Of a stretch of 64,000 nucleotides of DNA, positions 1 through 7,023 are shown piece by piece; the first letter of the stretch is position 1; every line of letters begins with the position of its first letter. Below the pieces are notes generated by a model. It did no database searches, was not told the origin of the DNA, and saw only the letters and a list, made by a program, of their open reading frames with translations. Source of the stretch: UBA2112 sp964596695 (GTDB taxonomy: Bacteria; Patescibacteriota; Saccharimonadia; Saccharimonadales; Saccharimonadaceae); assembly GCA_964596695.1 (NCBI GenBank), contig CAZQVE010000001.1, forward strand, positions 1-64,000, given 5' to 3'. The position numbers and the translations under genes are program-made.

Positions 1-128
1 CTAAAATCCAAAAAGGCGCAGCCTGCGGCTGCCCCTGAAATTTCTCCCCCCAGCAGCATTTGGGTTTTGCTCCGCAAAACGCAAGAAAAAATCGCCCATT
101 CGGGCGACAATTCCGCAAAAAGTTGCAA
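1..128. other. Hairpin-rich non-coding left edge
   Basis: No convincing gene is seen here. The stretch is dense in small inverted repeats, for example GCAGCC/GGCTGC near 20-35 and TTTTGC/GCAAAA near 64-79. Reading frames through it have the composition of repeat DNA and no start site. It continues outward from the 219-bp repeat that begins at 129 and could be the outer part of a longer element of which only the inner part is copied at 1932-2150. Confidence 0.5.
86..107 (-). terminator. Intrinsic terminator downstream of left repeat copy
   Basis: On the minus strand a 6-bp GC-rich stem (TCGCCC/GGGCGA, 4-nt loop) is followed by six T. It lies about 20 nt beyond the outward end of the left 219-bp repeat. 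The right copy also has a terminator just past its equivalent end, so the repeat may be a transcribed unit. Confidence 0.6.
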
Positions 129-347
129 TTTGGTAGAGTTTTACAACTCCGCTAGAACCCATTTTGAGCGAAATTGCTGAATCCCGCAAGCTCAGCCCCG
201 ACGCCTGCGGGCGTGAAACACCCGCTCGCCCCACCAGAAAAACCCTTTGAATTATTTTTTATTCCCCCCGCCGAATTTCTTTTTAGCTGAAAAGGGTGTT
301 TTCTGGTGGTGGCGACTGCCAAAGAATTGGCAGAGGCGTCGAGGCTT
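129..347 (-). repeat. 219-bp repeat, left copy (inverted)
   Basis: The reverse complement of this segment matches 1932-2150 at every base I compared. Identity stops sharply at both ends: 128 versus 2151 and 348 versus 1931 differ. Inside are several hairpins: a long stem in which CCACCAGAAAA pairs with TTTTCTGGTGG across about 80 nt, CTGCCAA/TTGGCAG, a GCGGG/CCCGC stem, and GAGTT/AACTC. An open frame runs through it, but its composition and the absence of a start signal argue against coding. It could be a MITE-like element, a structured RNA unit or the end of a composite element. Confidence 0.85.
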
Positions 348-446
348 TCCCTATATGATAACACTAGCTTTTTCTTGACATCTGTGCTAGCGTGGCAGTA
401 GGGCATAGGATGCCTAGTATGTAAATATAATCGGGGGTGGGAAGAT

Positions 447-1058
447 ATGAAAATACTAAAAAGAAGTAAAATAATATCCGTAGCTATTGCTTTAGCTATT
501 CTGTGCCTTGCTCCAACAGCAAACACCTATGCCGTAACACCAATGATCGGGCATAAATATGCAAACGGTGTCGGTAATGTAACTGTATGGATAAATTACG
601 CTTCTGGCGTTGGTTATTGGCAAACATATATCAATGGTGGTGTGAATAACTGGATGTATACAGGCTGGAGCAATCCAATCTACATGAATTTTGTAAGTAG
701 CAACTATGGTTCGATGATGGACTTTCACCTAAGCCATGATTCATACTATCCGCCGACATGGATAGTGTATGCGAACACGGAGCTTTATCGAGCCAACGGT
801 ACTCAGATTTTTGATCCGTGGCCCGAGAATTGGGCTTTTGCTGAAATTCGTATAAATCATGACAAGTTTTCCTTACCCAGCTTTCCTAATGCTGCTGCAC
901 AGGGAACGGTCCGTCATGAGATGGGGCATGCGTTTGGACTTAAGCATTGGCCCAGCGGCTCTGTGAATGTTAATAGTATTATGGCCGGATACTTAGAGGG
1001 CAGAGCGGTTCAAAGCGTCCAGCTAACCGATAACGATTCAATTAACATAATATATTAA
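447..1058 (+). CDS. Secreted matrixin-like zinc metalloprotease
   Basis: A 203-residue protein with an N-terminal signal peptide: KRSK, a hydrophobic core at about residues 10-28, and likely cleavage after the TANTYA segment. Near the C-terminus it has the metzincin zinc site HEMGHAFGLKH (His157, Glu158, His161, His167) and a downstream SIMAG Met-turn at about 177-181, so it is probably an active extracellular endopeptidase. The catalytic domain is short and there is no obvious propeptide or cysteine switch. The start has a Shine-Dalgarno-like GGTGGGAAG and a TATAAT box at 426-431. It lies with the next gene inside a pair of 219-bp inverted repeats, which suggests transfer as a cassette. Substrate unknown; a host or prey surface protein is only a guess. 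Confidence 0.82.
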   Translation: MKILKRSKIISVAIALAILCLAPTANTYAVTPMIGHKYANGVGNVTVWINYASGVGYWQTYINGGVNNWMYTGWSNPIYMNFVSSNYGSMMDFHLSHDSYYPPTWIVYANTELYRANGTQIFDPWPENWAFAEIRINHDKFSLPSFPNAAAQGTVRHEMGHAFGLKHWPSGSVNVNSIMAGYLEGRAVQSVQLTDNDSINIIY

Positions 1059-1089
1059 CGTAAGTCAGTGCGCAGTAAAGGAGATGTAT

Positions 1090-1857
1090 ATGTCAAAAAA
1101 GGTAACTAAGAAAAACGATTATAAAAAACATATATTGGCAACTGTAGTAGCAGTCGTAGTAGTGCTTGGCGGCACGGCGTCGTACGTACTTGTAAAATCT
1201 CAGCAGGACGGTAGCGATCAGTCTAAGAAAGTTGCAACTAAAACTGAAGAGTCAAGTGCTTATGACGCATACGCTAATATTGCCAATAAAGATATCGCAC
1301 AGATTCGGTCGGAAGGAGAGATTGGGTGGGACGCGAGAGACCCATACTTTGGATATAATAACTTTCCTATTACAGCTGTCGTCCATATCGATTCAATAGA
1401 TGGCGGACGCACATACAGACCGATTACGGAAAACTATGGTTATGCTGAAACTTTCGGTAAGATGACTGTACTTACTGTTTATAAGGGTGACGTAAAGCCT
1501 GGTCAGCACTTAAACTACACACGTGGTGGTGGCATAGTTTCCTACGACGACTACTGGAATAGCCTGAACCCACAGCAGCAGGATAAAAGGCTCCACCTAA
1601 ATAACGGGGAGAAAAACCCAACCGGTATCAAATACGTCGAGCAAAAATTCTCTGGAGATATTGATATAGAAGCTGGCAAAAACTATCTCGTCTTCATGGC
1701 ACCTAGTACATCTAAGGATGGTCGTCTCACAGAGTATTCCATAGCCGGTATGCAGTACGGGCTCAGAAAAGTAGAAGGCACCGGATCTGATATGAAAGTT
1801 TACAATAATAGTACTGAGAAATGGGAAAGCTTGAGTAGCGTCGTAAAACTAAATTAA
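1090..1857 (+). CDS. Membrane-anchored protein of unknown function
   Basis: A 255-residue protein with a lysine-rich N-terminus, one transmembrane segment (about residues 17-36) and an extracytoplasmic remainder without cysteines. I do not recognise the domain. The second of two in-frame ATGs (1084 and 1090) is chosen because AAAGGAG at 1077-1083 lies 6 nt before it. It follows the metalloprotease by 31 nt on the same strand and is closed by a strong terminator, so the two are probably co-transcribed. A substrate, inhibitor or anchor for the protease is possible, but nothing in the sequence proves it. Confidence 0.75.
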   Translation: MSKKVTKKNDYKKHILATVVAVVVVLGGTASYVLVKSQQDGSDQSKKVATKTEESSAYDAYANIANKDIAQIRSEGEIGWDARDPYFGYNNFPITAVVHIDSIDGGRTYRPITENYGYAETFGKMTVLTVYKGDVKPGQHLNYTRGGGIVSYDDYWNSLNPQQQDKRLHLNNGEKNPTGIKYVEQKFSGDIDIEAGKNYLVFMAPSTSKDGRLTEYSIAGMQYGLRKVEGTGSDMKVYNNSTEKWESLSSVVKLN

Positions 1858-1875
1858 AATATTGAACGACGCCTA

Positions 1876-1908
1876 ATACGGGGTAGCGATAGCTGCCCTG
1901 TATTTTTT
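1876..1908 (+). terminator. Intrinsic terminator of the protease cassette
   Basis: A 12-bp stem with two G-U pairs (ATACGGGGTAGC against GCTGCCCTGTAT, loop GATA) is followed by a run of T. It lies 18 nt after the stop of the membrane protein and ends the two-gene unit before the right repeat begins. Confidence 0.8.
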
Positions 1909-1931
1909 ATCGTCGCTTTGCCGTCCGAGCC

Positions 1932-2150
1932 AAGCCTCGACGCCTCTGCCAATTCTTTGGCAGTCGCCACCACCAGAAAACACCCTTTTCAGCTAAAAAG
2001 AAATTCGGCGGGGGGAATAAAAAATAATTCAAAGGGTTTTTCTGGTGGGGCGAGCGGGTGTTTCACGCCCGCAGGCGTCGGGGCTGAGCTTGCGGGATTC
2101 AGCAATTTCGCTCAAAATGGGTTCTAGCGGAGTTGTAAAACTCTACCAAA
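1932..2150 (+). repeat. 219-bp repeat, right copy
   Basis: Second copy of the repeat at 129-347, in the opposite orientation, so the two enclose 348-1931. The largest internal stem spans about 1970-2048. A 69-residue frame crosses it but starts outside the repeat and looks incidental. Confidence 0.85.
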
Positions 2151-2162
2151 ACGATTATGCTT

Positions 2163-2186
2163 AAAAACTTCTTCGGAAGTTTTTTT
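2163..2186 (+). terminator. Intrinsic terminator after right repeat copy
   Basis: A 9-bp stem AAAAACTTC/GAAGTTTTT with loop TTCG and extra T residues, 12 nt after the repeat. It would stop transcription coming out of the repeat before the Nudix promoter at 2194. Confidence 0.75.
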
Positions 2187-2205
2187 GTTTTGGTATGATT
2201 AAACT

Positions 2206-2637
2206 ATGGAAGATCCAAACATTACTCATCATTATGCAGGAGTATTGCTTGTAACTGATACCGGAAAGATCGTTGGCCAGCAACGCGACGATAAGCCAGG
2301 CATTGACAATCCAGGTAGGGTAGCAACATTCGGCGGAACGGTTGAAGATAATGAAGATTATCGTCATGCCGCATGGCGAGAATTGGTTGAAGAGGAAACA
2401 AATCTGAATATACCAGAAGAGTCGCTGAAGCTTTTTCTCGAAGATAAGTCATGGAGACCTTTAACGTCTGAATGGGAGTTAAGACACTTTTACTATGCAA
2501 AGATTAGTGAAAAGGATTTGGAAAAGTTGAAAGTTCACGAAGGCCAAGGATGGGCAATAATCAAAAATGAAAAAGACCCAAACTTGGTTGATGCTTGGCG
2601 GAATGTAATTCAAAAATACAAAGAGCTAAATCCATAG
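2206..2637 (+). CDS. Nudix hydrolase
   Basis: A 143-residue single-domain Nudix protein. The Nudix box lies at about residues 45-68, with GGTVED at its start and WRELVEEE as the metal-binding helix. The usual glycine after the EE pair is replaced (EETN), so it is a divergent member. These enzymes cleave nucleoside diphosphates linked to another group; the substrate cannot be read from the sequence. A TATGAT box at 2194-2199 ends 6 nt before the ATG and no ribosome-binding site is seen, so the mRNA is probably leaderless. Immediately outside the repeat-bounded cassette. Confidence 0.85.
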   Translation: MEDPNITHHYAGVLLVTDTGKIVGQQRDDKPGIDNPGRVATFGGTVEDNEDYRHAAWRELVEEETNLNIPEESLKLFLEDKSWRPLTSEWELRHFYYAKISEKDLEKLKVHEGQGWAIIKNEKDPNLVDAWRNVIQKYKELNP

Positions 2638-2717
2638 CCCGGTTCCCAACCTCGCACCAACTTGTGCGTCATGGACAAATCGGCTAAACTAATCATAAGT
2701 TAAATTGGAGGTTCGGT

Positions 2718-2957
2718 ATGGAAAAAGGTAAACCAGCATATGAAGACGATATGGTAGATCTACTTCTTCATAATCCTGAAAAATATTGTAGTATCCGTGA
2801 GCAAGAGCTCCGCGATGCCGGATACATTAAGGGAGAAGAGAATGAAACAGACCGTCGCCCAACCGCTCTCGAAACGGCCTCCCGTCAAGAAATAAATGGA
2901 CGTACGGTTTTCTCTGTACCTGCAATTATTCGCGGGTTCCGTGCGCGTAGGAATTAA
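2718..2957 (+). CDS. Small hypothetical protein (79 aa)
   Basis: A short, charged, soluble protein that I do not recognise. The start is well supported by GGAGGT about 8 nt upstream of the ATG. It ends three bases before the next gene starts, so the two are probably translated together. The C-terminus is arginine rich (GFRARRN). No membrane segment or known motif. Confidence 0.65.
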   Translation: MEKGKPAYEDDMVDLLLHNPEKYCSIREQELRDAGYIKGEENETDRRPTALETASRQEINGRTVFSVPAIIRGFRARRN

Positions 2958-2959
2958 AC

Positions 2960-3223
2960 GTGCCCTATATAAAGAACGAAGACCGACCAGCGATAGACGC
3001 CGCACTAGAGTCACTCATTCAACATCTAAAAAGTCTCCCTATGGAGTCCCAAGACGGAGCTCTTAACTATACCGTGACGCGTATACTGAAGGAGCTTTAT
3101 GAACCGAAGTATTTCAACTACAACCGAGCCATGGGAGTGTTGAGCTCAATACAAGCCGAGTATTACCGGCGAGATGTCGCGCCATACGAAGACAAAAAGA
3201 TAGCCGAAAACGGTGACGTTTAG
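2960..3223 (+). CDS. Small conserved-type protein (DUF6899-like)
   Basis: An 87-residue protein with a GTG start. The N-terminus MPYIKNEDR and the length resemble a widespread family of small uncharacterised proteins found in bacteria and phages (DUF6899, from memory). It looks largely helical with a conserved-looking LNYTVTRIL core. Follows the preceding small gene after a 2-nt gap. Function unknown. Confidence 0.65.
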   Translation: MPYIKNEDRPAIDAALESLIQHLKSLPMESQDGALNYTVTRILKELYEPKYFNYNRAMGVLSSIQAEYYRRDVAPYEDKKIAENGDV

Positions 3224-3251
3224 GACATTGAGTCTTCTTGCTTGACCCTAT

Positions 3252-3956
3252 CTAGAGCCATTTCCAAGTAGACAAAACGGTGTTAATAGCATCGTATAAT
3301 TCTTGCTCGTTACCGTTATAGGATCCGCCGCTCCCCCGGCTGCCATGAAAAGTGTATATTATGGAGTCACCCTGTATTTTAGTATCTTCGCCTTTATACA
3401 TGTCCGACAGTGTTGCTACTGGTGGTTTTTTGGTATCTTGCGCAGTCGTACCCCTCCAAATAACTGCTGGTTTGCCCGCAAAGGTAAAGTGACCGAATGT
3501 GCTTAAAGGATCCGAAGCCTGCTGCTGAGACTCCCAATACGTGATGGAAGCGTTCCAGTTCTTGGTGGAGCTAATTTCTATATAATTGCCCGACGGGCCT
3601 TCTGCCTGCCCTAGGTCAACTATCTTATATTCTGGCGACTTTAGGATAATCCCGGGACCTAAGTTGCTAGAACCATCATCACCACGTTCCACCCTCCAAT
3701 CAGACGGATAGTCAAAGGCAACCCAGTCAACGCCAAACCCGCCGTTAAACGTCTTCGTCTCTGGTTTCGATGATGTGGCGGTTACCGCGTCGCTCTGATT
3801 CGCTGTATTAGATTCACTTGAACTCGTCTTGTTCGCCTCGTCTTCGTTCTTTTGTACATTCGTGTAGAACAGATAGCCAACGAAACCGACAAGTAAGACT
3901 ACGACAAACGCTGCCGCAACCTCAACGATGCTAAATCCTTTTTGATTCTGACTCAT
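3252..3956 (-). CDS. Prepilin-like protein with large C-terminal domain
   Basis: A 234-residue protein with a type IV prepilin N-terminus: a short leader ending in KG, then FSIVEV with the conserved Glu at +5, and one hydrophobic helix (about 11-32). Next comes a Ser/Asn/Thr-rich linker and a globular extracytoplasmic domain with no family I recognise. The pilus machinery is some 21 kb away (pilBCMNO). The inner ATG is chosen because TATACT at 3963-3968 lies 6 nt upstream, giving a leaderless start; the outer ATG would sit inside the promoter. Probably a minor pilin or pseudopilin-like surface protein. Confidence 0.75.
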   Translation of the reverse strand: MSQNQKGFSIVEVAAAFVVVLLVGFVGYLFYTNVQKNEDEANKTSSSESNTANQSDAVTATSSKPETKTFNGGFGVDWVAFDYPSDWRVERGDDGSSNLGPGIILKSPEYKIVDLGQAEGPSGNYIEISSTKNWNASITYWESQQQASDPLSTFGHFTFAGKPAVIWRGTTAQDTKKPPVATLSDMYKGEDTKIQGDSIIYTFHGSRGSGGSYNGNEQELYDAINTVLSTWKWL

Positions 3957-4027
3957 GGCCATAGTATATAGGAGACATAGAAAAAAGCATAGGCATTATA
4001 CTACGATCGAATTGCTCTGTTTTGCTA

Positions 4028-4033
4028 TATAAT
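4028..4033 (+). promoter_or_regulatory. -10 box for the deaminase/2H operon
   Basis: TATAAT preceded by a TTGCTC-like -35. The start codon is about 80 nt downstream, so this transcript would have a real 5-prime leader, unlike many genes in the window. Confidence 0.5.
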
Positions 4034-4115
4034 CAGTACACGAGCAGGAGACAGCGTCATCCGGACATTTTAGCCGATATATCAAAATGGATTTATACCA
4101 AGGATAAATAATAAC

Positions 4116-4511
4116 ATGAGCGATAAAGAGTATCTCCAACTAGCGGCAGAACAGGCGTCGAAATCTCAGGAGCCAATCAAGTGCGGCTCCGTCTTTGTAG
4201 ATAAGAACGGCGCCGTAATAGCCAAGAACTTCAATTCACAACACACCGACAATATGACGGCTTCGCATGCGGAGATGAAATCAATAGCCGAAGCAAACGA
4301 AAAGCTTGGTCGCAAACTCAAGGGAGTAACGGCGTATGGCAACTGTGAGCCATGCACGATGTGCTTGACGGCTCTCATCTTCGCCGGCGTAGAAAGAATC
4401 GTTTTCACGAAACGGCTTAACGAGCTTGTTGGTCCCGAAAAGCAAGTAAACATAGATTGTTTTGAATTCGTTAAGAACTTTCCATATCAACCTAAGATTG
4501 AACTCTTATGA
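4116..4511 (+). CDS. Cytidine/deoxycytidylate-type deaminase
   Basis: A 131-residue zinc-dependent deaminase with the metal and proton-shuttle motif HAEMKSI (His, catalytic Glu) and the two cysteine ligands in CEPCTMCLTAL. The family converts cytosine, guanine or related bases and nucleotides by hydrolytic deamination. The layout is closest to the CMP/dCMP and guanine deaminase branch; the exact substrate cannot be decided here. Its stop overlaps the start of the next gene by 4 nt (ATGA), so the two are translationally coupled. There is only a weak AAGGA upstream of the ATG. Confidence 0.83.
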   Translation: MSDKEYLQLAAEQASKSQEPIKCGSVFVDKNGAVIAKNFNSQHTDNMTASHAEMKSIAEANEKLGRKLKGVTAYGNCEPCTMCLTALIFAGVERIVFTKRLNELVGPEKQVNIDCFEFVKNFPYQPKIELL

Positions 4512-5167
4512 CCGACTACTCTCAAAAATGGACTATCGTTACTTTTCTACAGCCGGTTGCCGAAGGCACGCAGTACGCCATGCAGGATTGGCCGCCACAC
4601 GTTACCTTGGCGGACGTCTTTGCTGTTGATATCGACAGGGCGAACCTGTTAGAAAAGTTGAGCGGATTAGCAGCACACACCCAATCGTTTCGCACCGCCG
4701 CCCAGCAAAACACGCAACTCGGCAACCCCAACTCCCCCGTCGACGTCACGCTGCTTGAAAAAAATGATGCTCTAGCTTCTCTTCATAACTCTCTCATAAG
4801 ACTACTCGAGGAAAACGGCGCCGTATTTAATACGCCCGAGTATACTCGGCAGGGTTTTCTTCCTCACATCACCGTGCGGAGTAAGAATTTTCTTCCCGCC
4901 GGCGAGCAGATCTTGATCGGTTCGTTTTCAGTGATAGATATGTTTCCGGACAATGACTGGCAGCAGCGAAAAGTTGTTGCTACTTACGACTTGAAGAAGA
5001 AATCGAAAAACCGCATACTGAAGGGTCTCCTTATCACACTGCTTGTGACCGCGGCGATTCCCGTGGTAGCACTTCTAGCATTTATTGCTCTTGGGGCCGT
5101 ACTGAGCCAGAAAGTCTTGGAGGATTGCGACAAGCAAGGAATTCCGCACTCAAGGTGCCAGTGGTAG
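4508..5167 (+). CDS. 2H phosphoesterase (2-5 RNA ligase-like) with C-terminal membrane helix
   Basis: 219 residues. The first about 165 hold the two HxT motifs of the 2H phosphoesterase superfamily: HVTLADVF near residue 31 and HITVRS near residue 120. These enzymes act on 2-5 or cyclic phosphodiester bonds of RNA or nucleotides. After a basic KKKSKNR stretch there is one strongly hydrophobic segment (about 174-200) and a short tail with two cysteines, so the enzyme is tail-anchored with the catalytic domain inside. That fusion is unusual. Coupled to the deaminase by an ATGA overlap, suggesting a shared nucleotide role. Confidence 0.78.
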   Translation: MTDYSQKWTIVTFLQPVAEGTQYAMQDWPPHVTLADVFAVDIDRANLLEKLSGLAAHTQSFRTAAQQNTQLGNPNSPVDVTLLEKNDALASLHNSLIRLLEENGAVFNTPEYTRQGFLPHITVRSKNFLPAGEQILIGSFSVIDMFPDNDWQQRKVVATYDLKKKSKNRILKGLLITLLVTAAIPVVALLAFIALGAVLSQKVLEDCDKQGIPHSRCQW

Positions 5168-5312
5168 GACGCTGGCAATTAAGAATATCATCTTATTGAT
5201 ACAATAAGCATTTACAAAAATTGTTCCTTATGTTAATATAGTTACAGTTTTAGTTATCTCTTCTTTGCAAAAGCACTAAAATTCGGATGAATGCTCTCCT
5301 ATAGTACCGGCG

Positions 5313-5338
5313 ATTCATCACTACTGATGAATGAAAGG
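5313..5338 (+). promoter_or_regulatory. Hairpin next to the ribosome-binding site of the DEAD-box gene
   Basis: ATTCATCA and TGATGAAT form an 8-bp stem with loop CTAC, directly followed by GAAAGG, the probable Shine-Dalgarno, 5 nt before the ATG. The AT-rich leader is about 170 nt long. Leaders of this kind occur on cold-inducible helicase mRNAs in other bacteria; temperature control here is an inference. Confidence 0.45.
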
Positions 5339-5343
5339 TATTC

Positions 5344-6555
5344 ATGACGTATAACACCACTAAGCGCTCGTTTCATGGGCGAAAACAACGACCCGGTCGC
5401 AGTTTTGGTCAGCGTGTCAAAGCTGGCAATCGCAAAAAACAATATATAAACCCTGCTCGATTCGTGAACAAAAACATCACAGCGGCCAAGACGGCCGACG
5501 AATACGTTGCACGTCACAAGTTCAGCGATTTTGAACTGAATAATGCACTCAAGGGCACCATAGCTACCTCTGGTTACGAAACGCCTACCGCCATCCAGGA
5601 TCAAACGATTCCGTACGTCCTCGCCGGCCGCGACGTGATTGGTCTGGCTAACACCGGCACCGGCAAAACTGCCGCCTTCTTGCTGCCTATCCTGCAAAAA
5701 CTTTACAAAAACCGTATACCTCAATCGGTGTTAATCATGGCGCCTACGCGTGAGCTAGCGCAACAAATCGACGTCGAATTTAAGAAGTTTTCTCTTAACA
5801 TGAAGCTGTATTCCGCTGTGTGTGTTGGCGGGGTGAATATCGGCGGTCAAATCCGACAGATCAGGCGCAACCCACATGTCATCATTGGCACGCCTGGTCG
5901 CCTGAAAGACCTCTTGAGTCAAGGTGTGCTTAACACGCACGCCATGAACACACTTGTTCTCGACGAGGCCGACCGTATGCTCGACATGGGATTCATCAAC
6001 GACATCCGCGCGATCGTCAGCCAGATTCCAGCCGACCGACAAACACTTTGTTTTAGCGCCACTATGAGCGATGGGATAAAAAGCATCGTGCATGATTTTA
6101 TGCGCAATCCGGAGCTTGTGTCGGTAAAGGTCAACGAGACCAACGATCACATTTACCAAGATATCGTCGGTTATGACAACGACGATCACAGAAAAGATCT
6201 GTTGGTTGAAATGCTCCGTCAAAGTGAATTCGAAAAGGTAATCGTGTTCGGCGAGACAAAATACGGCGTCCAGCGACTATCCGACAAGCTCGAAAAACAA
6301 GGTATCACATCACGAGCGATTCACGGTAACAAGACTCAGAGTCAACGTAACCGCGCGTTGCAATCGTTCAAGACAGATGAAGCGACCGTCCTCGTAGCGA
6401 CCGACGTCGCTGCTCGCGGACTCGATATACCGAACGTATCGCATGTTATCAATTACGATCAGCCGCAAAGCTACGATGACTACGTACACCGCATAGGTCG
6501 TACTGGCCGTGGCGGCAAATCAGGCACAGCGCTGACATTCGTGCAGAAAAGATAA
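5344..6555 (+). CDS. DEAD-box ATP-dependent RNA helicase
   Basis: 403 residues with all core motifs: Q motif region (TPTAIQDQT), Walker A ANTGTGKTAAF, PTRELAQQ, GTPGRL, DEAD in VLDEADRMLDMG, SAT, and HRIGRTGR near the C-terminus. It ends right after motif VI with no RNA-binding tail. Instead it has a basic, Arg/Lys/Gly-rich N-terminal extension of about 55 residues that may bind RNA. Likely role: remodelling rRNA or mRNA duplexes, or degradosome work with RNase Y (also in this window). It has a clear Shine-Dalgarno, in contrast to the many leaderless genes nearby. Confidence 0.93.
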   Translation: MTYNTTKRSFHGRKQRPGRSFGQRVKAGNRKKQYINPARFVNKNITAAKTADEYVARHKFSDFELNNALKGTIATSGYETPTAIQDQTIPYVLAGRDVIGLANTGTGKTAAFLLPILQKLYKNRIPQSVLIMAPTRELAQQIDVEFKKFSLNMKLYSAVCVGGVNIGGQIRQIRRNPHVIIGTPGRLKDLLSQGVLNTHAMNTLVLDEADRMLDMGFINDIRAIVSQIPADRQTLCFSATMSDGIKSIVHDFMRNPELVSVKVNETNDHIYQDIVGYDNDDHRKDLLVEMLRQSEFEKVIVFGETKYGVQRLSDKLEKQGITSRAIHGNKTQSQRNRALQSFKTDEATVLVATDVAARGLDIPNVSHVINYDQPQSYDDYVHRIGRTGRGGKSGTALTFVQKR

Positions 6556-6557
6556 GT

Positions 6558-6926
6558 TCAGACTTCTTTTAGCCATTTGACGGCTTTGTCGTAATCATCA
6601 AAATACTTGATATTTCGACTCTTGCCAATTGCTTGCAGCAGCAAGTTCGCGGCAAGTTTCAACGCGGCATTCGAACCGACCATGGCCAGCTTGTCGTACC
6701 CGTCATCCCTCGCTAGCTCTACGACTCGCTTGCGTGCCTCTGGTGGTACTTTACCCATACGTGTCAAATTGTCCAGCAAAAGAGCCGGCTTGCCAGCCGC
6801 GCGTTGCTCATGGACAAGATGAAGTGCCTCGGCTCCCATGGCCTGTACCGACTCTACAGTCTGATCACCGTTGACGATTATCTCAACGATGCCGTGCTTG
6901 TTCATGAAAACGCTGTTTTGTCTCAT
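6558..6926 (-). CDS. STAS/SpoIIAA-like small protein
   Basis: About 122 residues from the chosen ATG; in-frame ATGs at 6995 and 6905 are alternatives. The alternating beta-alpha pattern (GIVEIIVNG, PALLLDNL, KLAMVGSN, KYFDDYDKAVKWL) resembles the SpoIIAA-like/STAS fold family of short soluble proteins. The closing segment F-DD-DKAV-WL is typical of that group. Function unknown; related domains act as anti-anti-sigma or lipid-binding modules. Convergent with the helicase gene, 2 nt apart. Confidence 0.6.
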   Translation of the reverse strand: MRQNSVFMNKHGIVEIIVNGDQTVESVQAMGAEALHLVHEQRAAGKPALLLDNLTRMGKVPPEARKRVVELARDDGYDKLAMVGSNAALKLAANLLLQAIGKSRNIKYFDDYDKAVKWLKEV

Positions 6927-7011
6927 ATTTCTATAACTCGTTTGTCTTATTGTAAAGAACATCGAAAAATATTTCCATTGTAAAAAAGTAGTCAATTATT
7001 TGCTATTATGA

Positions 7012-7017
7012 TATAAT
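7012..7017 (+). promoter_or_regulatory. Extended -10 of a leaderless histidine kinase gene
   Basis: TATAAT with a TG two bases upstream (TGaTATAAT) ends 6 nt before the ATG at 7024, so the transcript should begin at or next to the start codon. Confidence 0.75.
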
Positions 7018-7023
7018 TATAGT

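Noticed and set aside
1..526. Minus-strand open frames of 77 and 124 codons across the left repeat
   Set aside because: They run through hairpin-rich repeat DNA with no ribosome-binding site or promoter at a sensible distance. The second also overlaps the metalloprotease start, and the same text appears in the right repeat in a different context.
1..2205. Insertion sequence or transposon with transposase
   Set aside because: No transposase, integrase or target-site duplication is seen, only the paired repeats and two cargo genes. Called a repeat-bounded cassette instead.
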